Assembly (NCBI GenBank): GCA_028285685.1
Contig: JANQOR010000016.1
Location: 30,966 to 94,965, forward strand
Direction of reading: 5' to 3'
Length of the DNA: 64,000 nucleotides
Source: Cyclobacteriaceae bacterium
Lineage (GTDB): Bacteria > Bacteroidota > Bacteroidia > Cytophagales > Cyclobacteriaceae
Positions 17,227 to 25,700 of the stretch are shown here, one piece after another. Numbering within the stretch: position 1 is the stretch's first letter; every line of letters starts with the position of its first letter. The notes beneath the pieces were generated by a model. That model saw nothing but the letters and a program-made list of their open reading frames with translations. It searched no databases and was not told where the DNA came from. The translations under genes and the position numbers were made by a program.

Positions 17227-18028
17227 TATTGATAGGAATGGTTTAATGCTGGGCAATGCTCCTTTGGATTCAGTAAAGAAGTACTACCTGTATTTCGATT
17301 CAATTTATTTTAATCCCGAACACGAGCCGTATTTGCTGCAACATGATCATAATTTCTCAGCACTCTTTGAGAAGGGAATCATGAAATTTTTGCCAGTTGA
17401 TAAAATCAAAAGTTATTACGAACAGGAAAAGAGTAAGCTGAAGAATTTGATTGATAGTGAAGAGTTTTCGATTTTCTTTCAAAAGCTCAGTCTGATTTAC
17501 CTCGAGAAAAATCAAATTCAAACTGCTCCGGTGATGGACAGCGCCTATATCGATACTTTTTACAACTATTCGAAAGATAAAAAGCATAGAGAAGCGAAAG
17601 TTTTAGATGTTGTCTTAGGTGAGTTTCCCTACATCGACGACGAAGAAGAGCCTTTCGAAAAAATTATTGATTATAAGGAAGATCCTGATACACGAAAGAA
17701 ATTTTTAGCATTGAGAAATTGGATGATTGATATTGCTTCAAAGGAACTTGAGAGTTATGAGATACGAGAGAAGTTGTTACATCAATTGGATGAATATAGG
17801 CAGCATCTTGAATACCATCGAATGAAACATTATTCAAGCGGTTTCCAGACGCTCTTAAGCTCTTCGGTTTACATCATTGAAAATCTGACCAAACTGAATT
17901 TTTCCAAGGTGTTGGATAAAGTTTGCTCATTCCAGTCAAGGTCAATTGCATTAATGGAGGCTGAAATGAAATTGCCAGGGAAAGAGTTAGCCTACATTCA
18001 AGAGGTGCGGGAAAAGTTCGGAAAATAA
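17216..18028 (+). CDS. Unrecognised helical protein, second of an overlapping pair
   Basis: About 270 residues from the ATG at 17216 (or 17219), overlapping the previous stop by 11 bases. A longer frame to 17105 would run through the previous gene and is unlikely. It is hydrophilic and mostly helical, with YYLYFDSIYFNPEHEPYLL at the start, a glutamate-rich middle (DDEEEPFEKIIDYKEDP) and LRNWMIDIASKELESYEIRE. The final ~60 residues contain a hydrophobic stretch, SGFQTLLSSSVYIIENL. The start faintly recalls the DUF6236 group, but I cannot confirm this. The paired overlapping layout is shared by toxin-antitoxin and phage-defence modules, though no toxin fold is visible. Confidence 0.6.
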   Translation: MMTDIDRNGLMLGNAPLDSVKKYYLYFDSIYFNPEHEPYLLQHDHNFSALFEKGIMKFLPVDKIKSYYEQEKSKLKNLIDSEEFSIFFQKLSLIYLEKNQIQTAPVMDSAYIDTFYNYSKDKKHREAKVLDVVLGEFPYIDDEEEPFEKIIDYKEDPDTRKKFLALRNWMIDIASKELESYEIREKLLHQLDEYRQHLEYHRMKHYSSGFQTLLSSSVYIIENLTKLNFSKVLDKVCSFQSRSIALMEAEMKLPGKELAYIQEVREKFGK

Positions 18029-18135
18029 ACTGAATCTTCCCTTTAGTTCAGGAACTCAATTGCATTCTCGATAGCCTTCGCAGACCATAAAAAGACAACC
18101 TCGAAGCAGAAAGTCTCGCATTACTTTCTAAAAAA

Positions 18136-18173
18136 CAGAACATATATGATGTTCATTACGTACATTTGTTCTG
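18136..18173. promoter_or_regulatory. Nested palindrome, candidate PadR operator
   Basis: A 7-bp inverted repeat, CAGAACA (18136-18142) with TGTTCTG (18167-18173), encloses a second perfect palindrome, GAACAT-N5-ATGTTC (18138-18154). An ATGT-N9-ACAT element (18149-18165) also lies inside; PadR-family operators typically contain ATGT and ACAT half-sites about 8 bases apart. It ends 16 bases before the PadR gene start, an ideal position for autorepression. Binding is inferred, not shown. Confidence 0.6.
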
Positions 18174-18189
18174 AAATCTAGTAAGTAAT

Positions 18190-18531
18190 ATGAAAGAGAC
18201 TAAATTGGGCGAGTTTGAAGAGGTAATTCTTCTATTGGTCGGTATCTTAAAAGAGAAGGCGTATGCTTTTCGAATAACGGAAGAATTCAAAACACAGACA
18301 GGTAGAGGATCTTCAATTGGTTCCGTCCATTCTACGCTTGAAAGACTCATCGAGAAGGGATTTCTGACATCTGAAATGGGAAAACCAAGCGCAGAAAGAG
18401 GGGGTAGGCGAAAACGCATCTATTTCCTCACAGCGGATGGTCAAAAAGCCTTGCAAGTCTCAAAGGAGTTCAGAATTTCCTTATGGAATCAACTTCCAGA
18501 ATTTTCAGTAAATCAGCTAAGCTTTGGATAG
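18190..18531 (+). CDS. PadR family transcriptional regulator
   Basis: A 113-residue protein with the PadR winged helix: GEFEEVILLLVGILKEKAYAF, then GSVHSTLERLIEKGFL as the recognition helix, and GGRRKRIYFLTADG as the wing. It belongs to the short PadR group, with a single C-terminal helix for dimerisation. It overlaps the next gene, a permease, by eight bases. PadR regulators beside FtsX-like permeases are a frequent Bacteroidota arrangement and usually repress their own operon. The inverted repeat directly upstream is a probable operator. Confidence 0.92.
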   Translation: MKETKLGEFEEVILLLVGILKEKAYAFRITEEFKTQTGRGSSIGSVHSTLERLIEKGFLTSEMGKPSAERGGRRKRIYFLTADGQKALQVSKEFRISLWNQLPEFSVNQLSFG

Positions 18532-21181
18532 AAAAAATCATACACCACCCAAATTAGCAGAAAAACTACTCAGGCAATTTCTTAAGCCGGATTTCTTAGA
18601 AGACGTGCTTGGAGACCTGGAAGAGAACTTCTATTTCGTTCTCAGGAACAGGTCTTCCTCCGTTGCGTGGTTCACTTATTGGTATCAAACCTTCAATTAC
18701 TTAAGACCTTTCGCACTTAAGAAGTCAAAGTCAAAAACCATAAATCAATTTACAATGCTACGACACCACGTGAAAGTATCCTGGAGGACACTCCTCAGAC
18801 AAAAAGTATTCTCTTCGATTGAAATAGGCGGTTTTGCCGTTGGAATTGCTGCTTGTATTCTGATTGCCTTATACATAGGACATCAGGTTAACTATGATCG
18901 ACATTATGAGCACAAGGATCAGATCTTCCGAGTGGTGAACCAATGGTCTGAGCGAGGAGAAGTTGGTTACTGGTCCAATGTTCATGGGCCGCTAAAGGAA
19001 GTTTTGGAAGACAACATTCCCGAAATGGAGCAAGTTGCACGGATCGTCCTATGGAGTTGGGGTGATGCGGGCGAAAATCACCTCCGTAAGATTGAGTCAA
19101 AATACAACCGCTATGAGGAGGGTTTTTTCTACGCAGATCCCGAACTCTTGAATATTCTGGAAATTCCCATGGTCTATGGCATGCAAGAACATGCTCTTTC
19201 GGATCCTAATAGCATGGTGATTTCCCGACGCAAAGCAGACCAGTATTTTCCAAACGAAAACCCCGTTGGGCGTCGAATAGTACTTAATGATAATCCCGAA
19301 ACTATCTACACAATAGGTGGGGTCATGGAGAATTTTCCTGCCACGTCTCATCTCCAGGGAGATTTTATCTTAACTCTATATGGTAGAAAAGATGGACCAG
19401 GGACCAGCGGTTGGTGCTGCACCAATTACAACATGTATGTAAAACTTGTTGCACAAGCAAATAGGATCGCTGTAGAACAGAAGACGGTGGAATTAAGAAA
19501 TAGCTTTGTTATCGAACGACTCAGGGAAGATGGACAAAGTGGACTAGATGACATTCAGAAATATCAGTCATATTACTTGCAACCTGTTGAGAACATCCAT
19601 CTTAATCCTGAGGAAGTAGGAGATGACCTATCACATGGTTCCGTGGATCTTGTTTGGATCTTCGGGTTCATTGCTGTGATCATACTGTTACTTGCTTGCA
19701 TCAATTTTGTTAATCTGGCTACATCCAAATCACTCAAGAGAGCCAAGGAAGTGGGATTGAGAAAAGTTGTTGGATCGTCTCAAACCAGTTTAATATACCA
19801 ATATCTATCAGAGTCCTGCGTCTACAGTTTGCTAGCCATTTTACTAGGTGTCTTTTTAGCATGGTCTGCCTTGCCGTTTTTTAATCAGCTTGCCGGTGCA
19901 TCACTTAGCATACCATGGCTATCCGTTTGGTTTATCCCGCTTCTTCTGATTTCTGCGCTTCTGATTGGAGTACTTTCGGGGATCTACCCGGCCTTTTACC
20001 TTTCTAGATTCCGACCCATTGAAGCCTTGAAAGGTCAGGCAGATGGCGGAGCTAGGAACTCTTTGCTGCGCAGTGGTATGGTCGTCTTTCAGTTCACCGC
20101 TACAGTCATTCTGATCATCGGCGCATTGGTTACTCATCAGCAGTTTCAATTCCTCATGAACAAATCACTTGGATATGAGAAAGATCAGGTCATAAATATT
20201 CTTGGAATCAATACGATGGAAGGAAGCATGCGAGAGGCTCTTAAGGAAGAATTGCTGAAGTTGTCGATGGTGGAGAGTGCCTCATTGAGTGACTACTTGC
20301 CCGTGGAAGGAAGCTTTGTCCAAAACCGCAGCTTTTGGATAGCGGATCGGAGACAGTTGGATAATGGCTTTGAAGCAGCAAGATGGGCTGTAGACGAGGA
20401 TTATATTACGACTATGAAAATGAAAATTAGTCAAGGCAGAAACTTCATTTCAGGATCAGCGGATGATTCATCAATTATCATCAACGAAAGCATGGTAAGG
20501 GAATTGGGACTTGAAGAGCCGGTGGGCACTCGGATTGTCGACATGTTTGATTTGGAATATCATATCGTAGGAGTGGTGAAAGACTTTTACTTTGAATCGT
20601 TATATCAGAATGTGCGGCCTTTGGCGATGGTCCTCGGTAAAGGAAGGACTACACTTTCCGTAAAGATCAATTCACCAGACATACAGGCCACGATGGCCTC
20701 CATTGGGGAGGTATGGGAGAAGTTTAATACCCATCAAGCGATACGCTACAGCTTTATGGATCAGCGATTCGAGAAAATGTATGAGGGATTGCAGCAGGCC
20801 AAAACCATTTTTCTCCTTTTTGCTATGCTTTCAATTTTGGTTGCCTGTCTTGGTTTATTTGCCTTATCCATATATATGGTCGAACAGCGCGGAAAAGAGA
20901 TTAGTGTGAGAAAAGTGTTAGGCGCCAGTATGGGAAGAATTTTCAAGTTGCTAACATTTGACTTTGTCAAGCTCGTGTTGATAGCTATCGTTCTTGCTGT
21001 TCCCGTAGCGTGGTATTTCATGGACTATTTTCTTAGCGACATGGTTAATCGGATAGAATTGTCCTGGCAGGTCTTCGCATTTGGTGGCGTTGTCGCCATT
21101 GTGATAGCCGTAGGAACCATCAGTTTTGAATCAATAAAAGCAGCTATAATTAATCCCGCCAAAAAATTACGATCGGAGTAG
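18524..21181 (+). CDS. MacB/FtsX-family ABC transporter permease with N-terminal prefix domain (TTG start)
   Basis: An 885-residue inner-membrane permease. The first ~75 residues (PPKLAEKLLRQFLKPDFLEDVLGDLEENF) match the permease-prefix domain found in Bacteroidota permeases that follow PadR genes. A transmembrane helix near 100-125 is followed by a large periplasmic MacB-like domain (about 130-370), and three FtsX helices with ATSKSLKRAKEVGLRKVVGS. A second half repeats the unit, ending with EQRGKEISVRKVLGAS and more helices. Translation probably starts at a TTG that overlaps the padR stop by eight bases, since no ATG is available until well inside the prefix domain. No ATPase gene is adjacent, so the partner must be encoded elsewhere. 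The substrate is unknown. Confidence 0.92.
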   Translation: MDRKNHTPPKLAEKLLRQFLKPDFLEDVLGDLEENFYFVLRNRSSSVAWFTYWYQTFNYLRPFALKKSKSKTINQFTMLRHHVKVSWRTLLRQKVFSSIEIGGFAVGIAACILIALYIGHQVNYDRHYEHKDQIFRVVNQWSERGEVGYWSNVHGPLKEVLEDNIPEMEQVARIVLWSWGDAGENHLRKIESKYNRYEEGFFYADPELLNILEIPMVYGMQEHALSDPNSMVISRRKADQYFPNENPVGRRIVLNDNPETIYTIGGVMENFPATSHLQGDFILTLYGRKDGPGTSGWCCTNYNMYVKLVAQANRIAVEQKTVELRNSFVIERLREDGQSGLDDIQKYQSYYLQPVENIHLNPEEVGDDLSHGSVDLVWIFGFIAVIILLLACINFVNLATSKSLKRAKEVGLRKVVGSSQTSLIYQYLSESCVYSLLAILLGVFLAWSALPFFNQLAGASLSIPWLSVWFIPLLLISALLIGVLSGIYPAFYLSRFRPIEALKGQADGGARNSLLRSGMVVFQFTATVILIIGALVTHQQFQFLMNKSLGYEKDQVINILGINTMEGSMREALKEELLKLSMVESASLSDYLPVEGSFVQNRSFWIADRRQLDNGFEAARWAVDEDYITTMKMKISQGRNFISGSADDSSIIINESMVRELGLEEPVGTRIVDMFDLEYHIVGVVKDFYFESLYQNVRPLAMVLGKGRTTLSVKINSPDIQATMASIGEVWEKFNTHQAIRYSFMDQRFEKMYEGLQQAKTIFLLFAMLSILVACLGLFALSIYMVEQRGKEISVRKVLGASMGRIFKLLTFDFVKLVLIAIVLAVPVAWYFMDYFLSDMVNRIELSWQVFAFGGVVAIVIAVGTISFESIKAAIINPAKKLRSE

Positions 21182-21291
21182 AACGCCTAAAAGGAAAGTT
21201 AGCAATCGTTTTAACTTCCCCGTCAAAGTCGGATATAATCACGTGGTGGTGTGAGATGTTGGAAAGCAGGAGAGTTGTAGATTAGTACTCA

Positions 21292-22605
21292 CTAAGGTAC
21301 GCTCTCCAGCAACCAGTTAAATTCTTTTCGAGCCAATTGATAGTTGCGATCATCCCAAAGTAAATCTACTTGCAACGTGTCAAGATTTTTGTAGATTCCA
21401 TTCAAACGTAAGCCTCGATTAGGTAAGGGTGTGTAGGAGCCTTTAAAGATTGAAAGAGAATCATTTCCGAACCGTTTGATAGTTAACTGATCCGTCATGC
21501 TGTCAAGTGAGTAATTGAAGAAATAGGACCTGCCGTAGCGTACACGGAAGGTAGAATCCACCAGCCCTATGCTTCCTCTGCTACCATTGTCTATTGCCAA
21601 ATCTCTCCAATGTAAATCGGAGTTGATGTTCGGTGGAATGGTGTCACCATTCAGTATGAAATTGGCCACAGCGTAATATCCACTTTCGAAAGGGGGCGGT
21701 GTGGTTGTGCTACTCCTGGACACATAGGCATTGTAGTAGTTGTAAAAGGGGTATAGCACAAAACATCCAATGAAAATAATCTTTAGCGCCAGTCTGGTTG
21801 GTTTAAACCACGGCTTGAGTATAGGTATATCCCAGGAAGTATCAGGCACAGTCGATTTGTTGAAGACGAAAAAATTTGCGATTCGTTTCAGGTTGTTAAG
21901 ACTTATGAATGCGCAAGCGAACAGCAATTGAAAGGAAAAGATTTTGACTGGAATGTCAAAGGTCATGTTGAGCAAAAACACATAGGAAAAGACACCAACA
22001 CCGAGAAGGGCACCGACCACAATTGTTCTTCTATACAAGAGCAGAGCGCCAACCAGCACTTCCATAAGTCCACTGAAGAACTCATATGTCTTTGAGTACC
22101 CAACAAAATTCCATGAGAATCGCATGGCACTGAAGTGCCCGAGATCAGTAGCGTAGTAGCTATTGGAAGGAGTCGGCATTTGTAAGCCAAAAATCTTGAT
22201 GATCCCATAAATGAAAGCGAAAAATATGATATAGTATCGAACCACATTACGAATAGCCAAGCTTCCCAAAACATAGCTTTTTCGGTTACGGTCCAGAGCG
22301 GTCCAAATGATGCTACCAACAAAAGCCATGAATAACTGTGCATAGAGTGCGGCCCAACCCATGGAGGTATCTCCGCTTCCTCTGGTAGGTACCAACTCAT
22401 CTTTGACCCGATAGATGTAGTCGTTAAACAAGTTAGTGTATCCTTCGGTGAACCATGTACTGAACGCTCCTAGGAAAGACAGCCAAGCAAAAGAGCCAAA
22501 CCAGGACCAAATAGCTGTGGATAAAAGAAAGTAGATCACAAAAAACCGGAAAAGGACCAGCTGGTATTTTGGCCAGGCAGCCTGCTGCTGTTCTAACTCA
22601 TTCAT
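21292..22605 (-). CDS. DoxX-like multi-pass membrane protein
   Basis: A 437-residue protein. About nine hydrophobic helices occupy residues 15-300, beginning YQLVLFRFFVIYFLLSTAIW. It contains the segments YEFFSGLMEVLVGALLLYRRT and LGVGVFSYVFLLNMTFDIPVK, which resemble the DoxX/vitamin-K-dependent carboxylase-like helical bundle. A hydrophilic C-terminal region (about residues 300-437) follows, rich in beta strands (FNYSLDSMTDQLTIKRFGND) and probably outside the membrane. The role is unknown; DoxX-type proteins are linked to thiol or quinone redox chemistry, but no catalytic residues can be assigned here. It has no co-directional neighbour. Confidence 0.65.
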   Translation of the reverse strand: MNELEQQQAAWPKYQLVLFRFFVIYFLLSTAIWSWFGSFAWLSFLGAFSTWFTEGYTNLFNDYIYRVKDELVPTRGSGDTSMGWAALYAQLFMAFVGSIIWTALDRNRKSYVLGSLAIRNVVRYYIIFFAFIYGIIKIFGLQMPTPSNSYYATDLGHFSAMRFSWNFVGYSKTYEFFSGLMEVLVGALLLYRRTIVVGALLGVGVFSYVFLLNMTFDIPVKIFSFQLLFACAFISLNNLKRIANFFVFNKSTVPDTSWDIPILKPWFKPTRLALKIIFIGCFVLYPFYNYYNAYVSRSSTTTPPPFESGYYAVANFILNGDTIPPNINSDLHWRDLAIDNGSRGSIGLVDSTFRVRYGRSYFFNYSLDSMTDQLTIKRFGNDSLSIFKGSYTPLPNRGLRLNGIYKNLDTLQVDLLWDDRNYQLARKEFNWLLESVP

Positions 22606-22620
22606 GTTCTAAATTTATAT

Positions 22621-22797
22621 AACAAGACGTTCAGACAGAAAATCCTGGAAGAGGTGCATGCAGTAGCACAGGCTTTAGAGCAAGGGCGTAGCTATGCCAA
22701 TTTAGTGTTGAAAGTATGTACACCTTTTGAAGCTTTGGAGAGAGTGGGTGTAGTGGATCTGAAAATAGACATGATATTCATTCATCTTGAAACCTAA
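22621..22797 (+). pseudogene. Possible remnant coding fragment, no start codon
   Basis: The frame from 22621 to the TAA at 22795 reads about 58 residues (KTFRQKILEEVHAVAQALEQ, then GRSYANLVLKVCTPFEALER and VGVVDLKIDMIFIHLE). The composition looks protein-like, but there is no start codon before the sequence enters the opposite-strand gene at 22605. I do not recognise the parent family. It may be the C-terminal remnant of a deleted gene, or a chance open frame. Confidence 0.3.
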
Positions 22798-22875
22798 CCA
22801 TGTTGTTATTCATATGCTTGAAGATGATTCCGTGAAATGGGAGAACCATGTACCATGGTTCTGAAAGTTTAAATT

Positions 22876-22918
22876 ATATCTATTAGGTATATATCTATCA
22901 GATATATATATTTGATAG
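22876..22918. promoter_or_regulatory. Tandem and inverted repeats before padR, candidate operator
   Basis: Two 15-base direct repeats, ATATCTATTAGGTAT (22876-22890) and ATATCTATCAGATAT (22891-22905), differ at only two positions. The second also forms an inverted repeat, CTATCA (22895-22900) with TGATAG (22913-22918). The block ends 12 bases before the PadR gene and is very AT-rich, so it likely combines the core promoter and the repressor site. Confidence 0.6.
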
Positions 22919-22930
22919 TATATTGATCCA

Positions 22931-23488
22931 ATGAGTCGAAAAAGTAAGACACGTTATTCGATACTTGTCATGCTTAGTATTAAGCCAATGTCAGGTTATG
23001 ATATGAAGCAATTCACGAAAGAGGTTATCTCTAATTTCTGGAGTGAGAGTTATGGTCAGATATACACCAACCTTAAAATGCTTATTGAAGAAGGCTTAGC
23101 CACAGCGAGAGAAGTAGAAGAGGGTAAAAAGCCTTATAAAACGGTTTATGAGATTACTAGTCAGGGAAGTCAGGTACTTGGAGAATGGTTATGTGAACCT
23201 ATTTCTACGCAAGTGCCCAGAGATGAGCTTTCGTTAAAGTTCTTCGTAGGCCCTTTAATCCCATTGGAAGTATCCCTGCAACATATTCTTACCCATAAAG
23301 AACAGCAAAAAGAACAGCTAGCCAGACTGCAACAGGCAATTAATAGGATGGAGAAAGAGGTGCCAGATGTGGTACCCCATAAAGCTTATTGGGTAACCGG
23401 GAGTAGGCTGGGAATCCTAGTTCGAGAGGCCAGAATAAAATGGTGCGATGAAATGGAATCCTTAATTAGAACTAAAATGAAGCAATAG
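22931..23488 (+). CDS. PadR family transcriptional regulator with C-terminal helical domain
   Basis: A 185-residue PadR protein of the longer (Vir-like) subgroup. Residues 1-85 form the winged helix (TRYSILVMLSIKPMSGYDMK, ESYGQIYTNLKMLIEEGLA, KKPYKTVYEITSQG). The C-terminal ~100 residues are a coiled-coil-rich dimerisation domain (LTHKEQQKEQLARLQQAINR). It starts a run of three same-strand genes (PadR, CPBP protease, DUF2141) with gaps of 23-30 bases. Strong repeats 12 bases upstream probably bind it. The effector compound is unknown. Confidence 0.92.
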   Translation: MSRKSKTRYSILVMLSIKPMSGYDMKQFTKEVISNFWSESYGQIYTNLKMLIEEGLATAREVEEGKKPYKTVYEITSQGSQVLGEWLCEPISTQVPRDELSLKFFVGPLIPLEVSLQHILTHKEQQKEQLARLQQAINRMEKEVPDVVPHKAYWVTGSRLGILVREARIKWCDEMESLIRTKMKQ

Positions 23489-23511
23489 CAAAACCAGTTA
23501 AAAACTTAAAC

Positions 23512-24207
23512 ATGAATAAAGAAAAATCAGTGCATAAGAGAGCTTGGATCATGTTAGTACTTCCACCTTTTATGTTGGCGTTGGTAAGTGTAATCTTCGG
23601 CGTGGCCTTCTTCATTTTCACATCTGGAGATAGCTCAGCAATTCCTAACTATTTCCAATCCTATATGCCTTTTATATTGGCTGTCAACCACCTGAGCCTA
23701 TTTTTCATTCTTAGATCCTTTCTGAAGAAGGATGACCTTTCATTAAAGGATATTGGATGGTCTTTTGATAAAGAAAAACTGCACATCGAAATTCTAGTTG
23801 GGCTTGCTTTGATGTTTGTCCTTTACTTATACAATGAACTTGTTGTTGAGCCAATCCAAGCATACTACAGCGGGAATTCCTCAGATTTCAGTATTCAATT
23901 TGCAATAAGAGAGCAAATTAGCTGGCCCTTTTTAGTGACCGCAGCAACCCTGCCAATAGTCGAAGAAATGATCTATCGTGGATATGCTAACAAGGGATTA
24001 AAAAGAAAGCACGGCGCTGGTTTTACAATTATTGTATCTAGCATTTTGTTTGGGACACTTCACTGGGGATTGGGTGTTCTCACGGCAGCATTAATAATTC
24101 CGTTCGGCATACTCTTTTTCCTTGTCTTCCTAATTAGGAAAGAAAACTTAGTCGCAGTTGCTGTCGGTCATTGTCTCTATAACACAATGGTCTTAATTCT
24201 CATTTAA
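23512..24207 (+). CDS. CPBP family intramembrane glutamic protease (CAAX-like, Abi)
   Basis: A 231-residue membrane protein with about six to eight helices. The catalytic motifs are intact: EEMIYRGY (E151, E152, R156), FGTLHWG (H184) and the final VGHCLYNTM (H220, N224), as expected for the CPBP/Rce1-like fold. Bacterial members process or modify peptides and are often linked to bacteriocin self-immunity or to activation of membrane regulators. No bacteriocin gene is seen nearby. It follows a PadR regulator by 23 bases, so its expression is likely signal-controlled. Confidence 0.92.
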   Translation: MNKEKSVHKRAWIMLVLPPFMLALVSVIFGVAFFIFTSGDSSAIPNYFQSYMPFILAVNHLSLFFILRSFLKKDDLSLKDIGWSFDKEKLHIEILVGLALMFVLYLYNELVVEPIQAYYSGNSSDFSIQFAIREQISWPFLVTAATLPIVEEMIYRGYANKGLKRKHGAGFTIIVSSILFGTLHWGLGVLTAALIIPFGILFFLVFLIRKENLVAVAVGHCLYNTMVLILI

Positions 24208-24237
24208 ATCTTAGATCAACGAAATAAACTACCATAT

Positions 24238-24654
24238 ATGAAAGTCATTCACTGCTTCAGCTGCATTTTTTTTGTTGCTTTTTCAAGCTTTGCTCAGCTT
24301 GAACTAACATTTACGAATATTAATTCAACGGAGGGTAAACTTGTCTTATCCATTCATGAATCGGAAGATAGTTTTCTTTCAAAAGAAACAGCCATCAAAA
24401 CCGCAATTGCTGTTAAGGGTACAGAAGTGCGATATCGGCATGATGACTTAAAGCCAGGCAATTATGCTGTTAGAGTTTTCCATGATTTGAATGACAATGA
24501 TGAATTGGATAAAAATTTCATTGGTATTCCGAAAGAGCCTTATGGAGTTTCCAACAATGCAAAAGAAAGGTTTGGACCTCCTAAATACGAAAAGGCACGA
24601 TTTTATTACGACGGTACTCCAATGTCATTGTCGATCGAATTGGATGAACACTAA
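24238..24654 (+). CDS. DUF2141 family secreted protein
   Basis: A 138-residue protein with a signal peptide (MKVIHCFSCIFFVAFSSFAQ) and a beta-sandwich containing the DUF2141 signatures: an EGKLVLSIHESEDSF-type strand, LKPGNYAVRVFHDLNDNDEL, and GIPKEPYGVSNNAKERFGPP. Members are exported proteins of unknown function, often near desaturase or lipid genes. It is 30 bases after the CPBP protease and is the last gene of the PadR-led unit. Confidence 0.9.
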   Translation: MKVIHCFSCIFFVAFSSFAQLELTFTNINSTEGKLVLSIHESEDSFLSKETAIKTAIAVKGTEVRYRHDDLKPGNYAVRVFHDLNDNDELDKNFIGIPKEPYGVSNNAKERFGPPKYEKARFYYDGTPMSLSIELDEH

Positions 24655-24671
24655 CTGAGGCGCTTCTAGGC

Positions 24672-24880
24672 TTAACCAAAGATCTTTTTCGGAGTATAGC
24701 GAAGGAGGGGTTAAAAGTCAGCGCCAATCCTGGATGACCTCAGTTGGACAGACAGGGTTTCGACCAGGATGTCATCATATTACTGGGAAAGTAGTATTCT
24801 TTGTCACTCCACCGATACTAGACACCTTGTCCCAGGAATTGTCAAGGACAGTGGGAGGGAGAGGACAAGGTGTGAGAATT
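24672..24880. repeat. Degenerate intergenic repeat element, copy A
   Basis: This stretch sits in the 353-base gap between 24654 and 25008 and matches copy B at about 38.8 kb. Both contain TTTCGGRGT..AGCGAAGGAG, then a purine-rich TTAA tract and AGCGC, then CAGGGTTTCG, and further on GAGACA-type / CTAGACACC and a shared AGGAATT. Copy A has about 30 extra bases in the middle. TTAACC (24672-24677) can pair with GGTTAA (24709-24714). No coding frame is conserved between copies. The rest of the gap holds nothing I recognise. Confidence 0.5.
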
Positions 24881-25007
24881 CCAAGGAAAATTCAAGTACA
24901 TCCATGAAATGTTCTGCCGTCATTTGAAGAATACCTCTAAGTAGGTATATAAATGAGTGTTTTTAGGGTGTAATTTTAGAAGTAGGATTGAAAGTACCAC
25001 ATCGTAA

Positions 25008-25685
25008 ATGAGCGAGAAAATAGCCCTTTTGGTTAGCGTAAAAGAAACGAACCTTAATTATAGCGACGAAGCTACTTCGGGCGTCGACAACATGACAAAT
25101 AATCTTCAGTATGCACTGATTAATGCTTTTCCCAATGCGCGCATGGTTCAAAACAAGGTCACCAAACAGCGAGTAATCGAATCGCTTGAAGAAGCTGCAG
25201 ATAACTTAAGTCCTGGTGGTTTTTGCCTTATCTACCTTCATGGTCATGGTGACTCTATTAGGCAAAATGACCCTCAAGAAAATGAGACTGAAGATCAAGT
25301 ATTCATATGCTATGATGATTACCTCAGGGACGATGAAATTGACCGATTGCTTCAAAGGTTTGACTCGTCTTGCAGAATATTGACTATTGCAGATTGTTGT
25401 TCCTCGAATACACTTGTAGAATGGAAAAACTCTGAGGCATCGTACCCTCAAATCATTCACCTGGCTTCAGCTAATGATCACGGATATGCTTATGCATCTC
25501 CCAGTGGTGGTTTTATGACCAATCAAATAGTCAATATTGTTTTTCAATGGGCTTACACCAATCACACTTATCAATCGTTTGTTGAAGGTTTGAAACATTC
25601 AATGAGTCTGATCGGCTATCCTTTTTTTTCCAAACTGAATGATCAGGTAACTGACGAATATTTGAACAAGAATTTATTTACTTAA
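25008..25685 (+). CDS. Caspase-like cysteine peptidase (C14 family)
   Basis: A 225-residue cytosolic protein with the caspase-haemoglobinase fold. The catalytic histidine is in LIYLHGHGD (H80; H78 is also near) and the cysteine in TIADCCSS (C131, in the D-x-C context). Between them lies EDQVFICYDDYLRDDEIDRLL, equivalent to the L1 segment. There is no signal peptide and no extra domain, so this is the minimal peptidase, shorter than most orthocaspases. Bacterial members cut after basic residues in programmed-death, defence or processing roles. It is 15 bases upstream of an exported protein and then a large T9SS protein, so it may be co-transcribed with them. Confidence 0.88.
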   Translation: MSEKIALLVSVKETNLNYSDEATSGVDNMTNNLQYALINAFPNARMVQNKVTKQRVIESLEEAADNLSPGGFCLIYLHGHGDSIRQNDPQENETEDQVFICYDDYLRDDEIDRLLQRFDSSCRILTIADCCSSNTLVEWKNSEASYPQIIHLASANDHGYAYASPSGGFMTNQIVNIVFQWAYTNHTYQSFVEGLKHSMSLIGYPFFSKLNDQVTDEYLNKNLFT

Positions 25686-25700
25686 CACTTAAGACCAATT

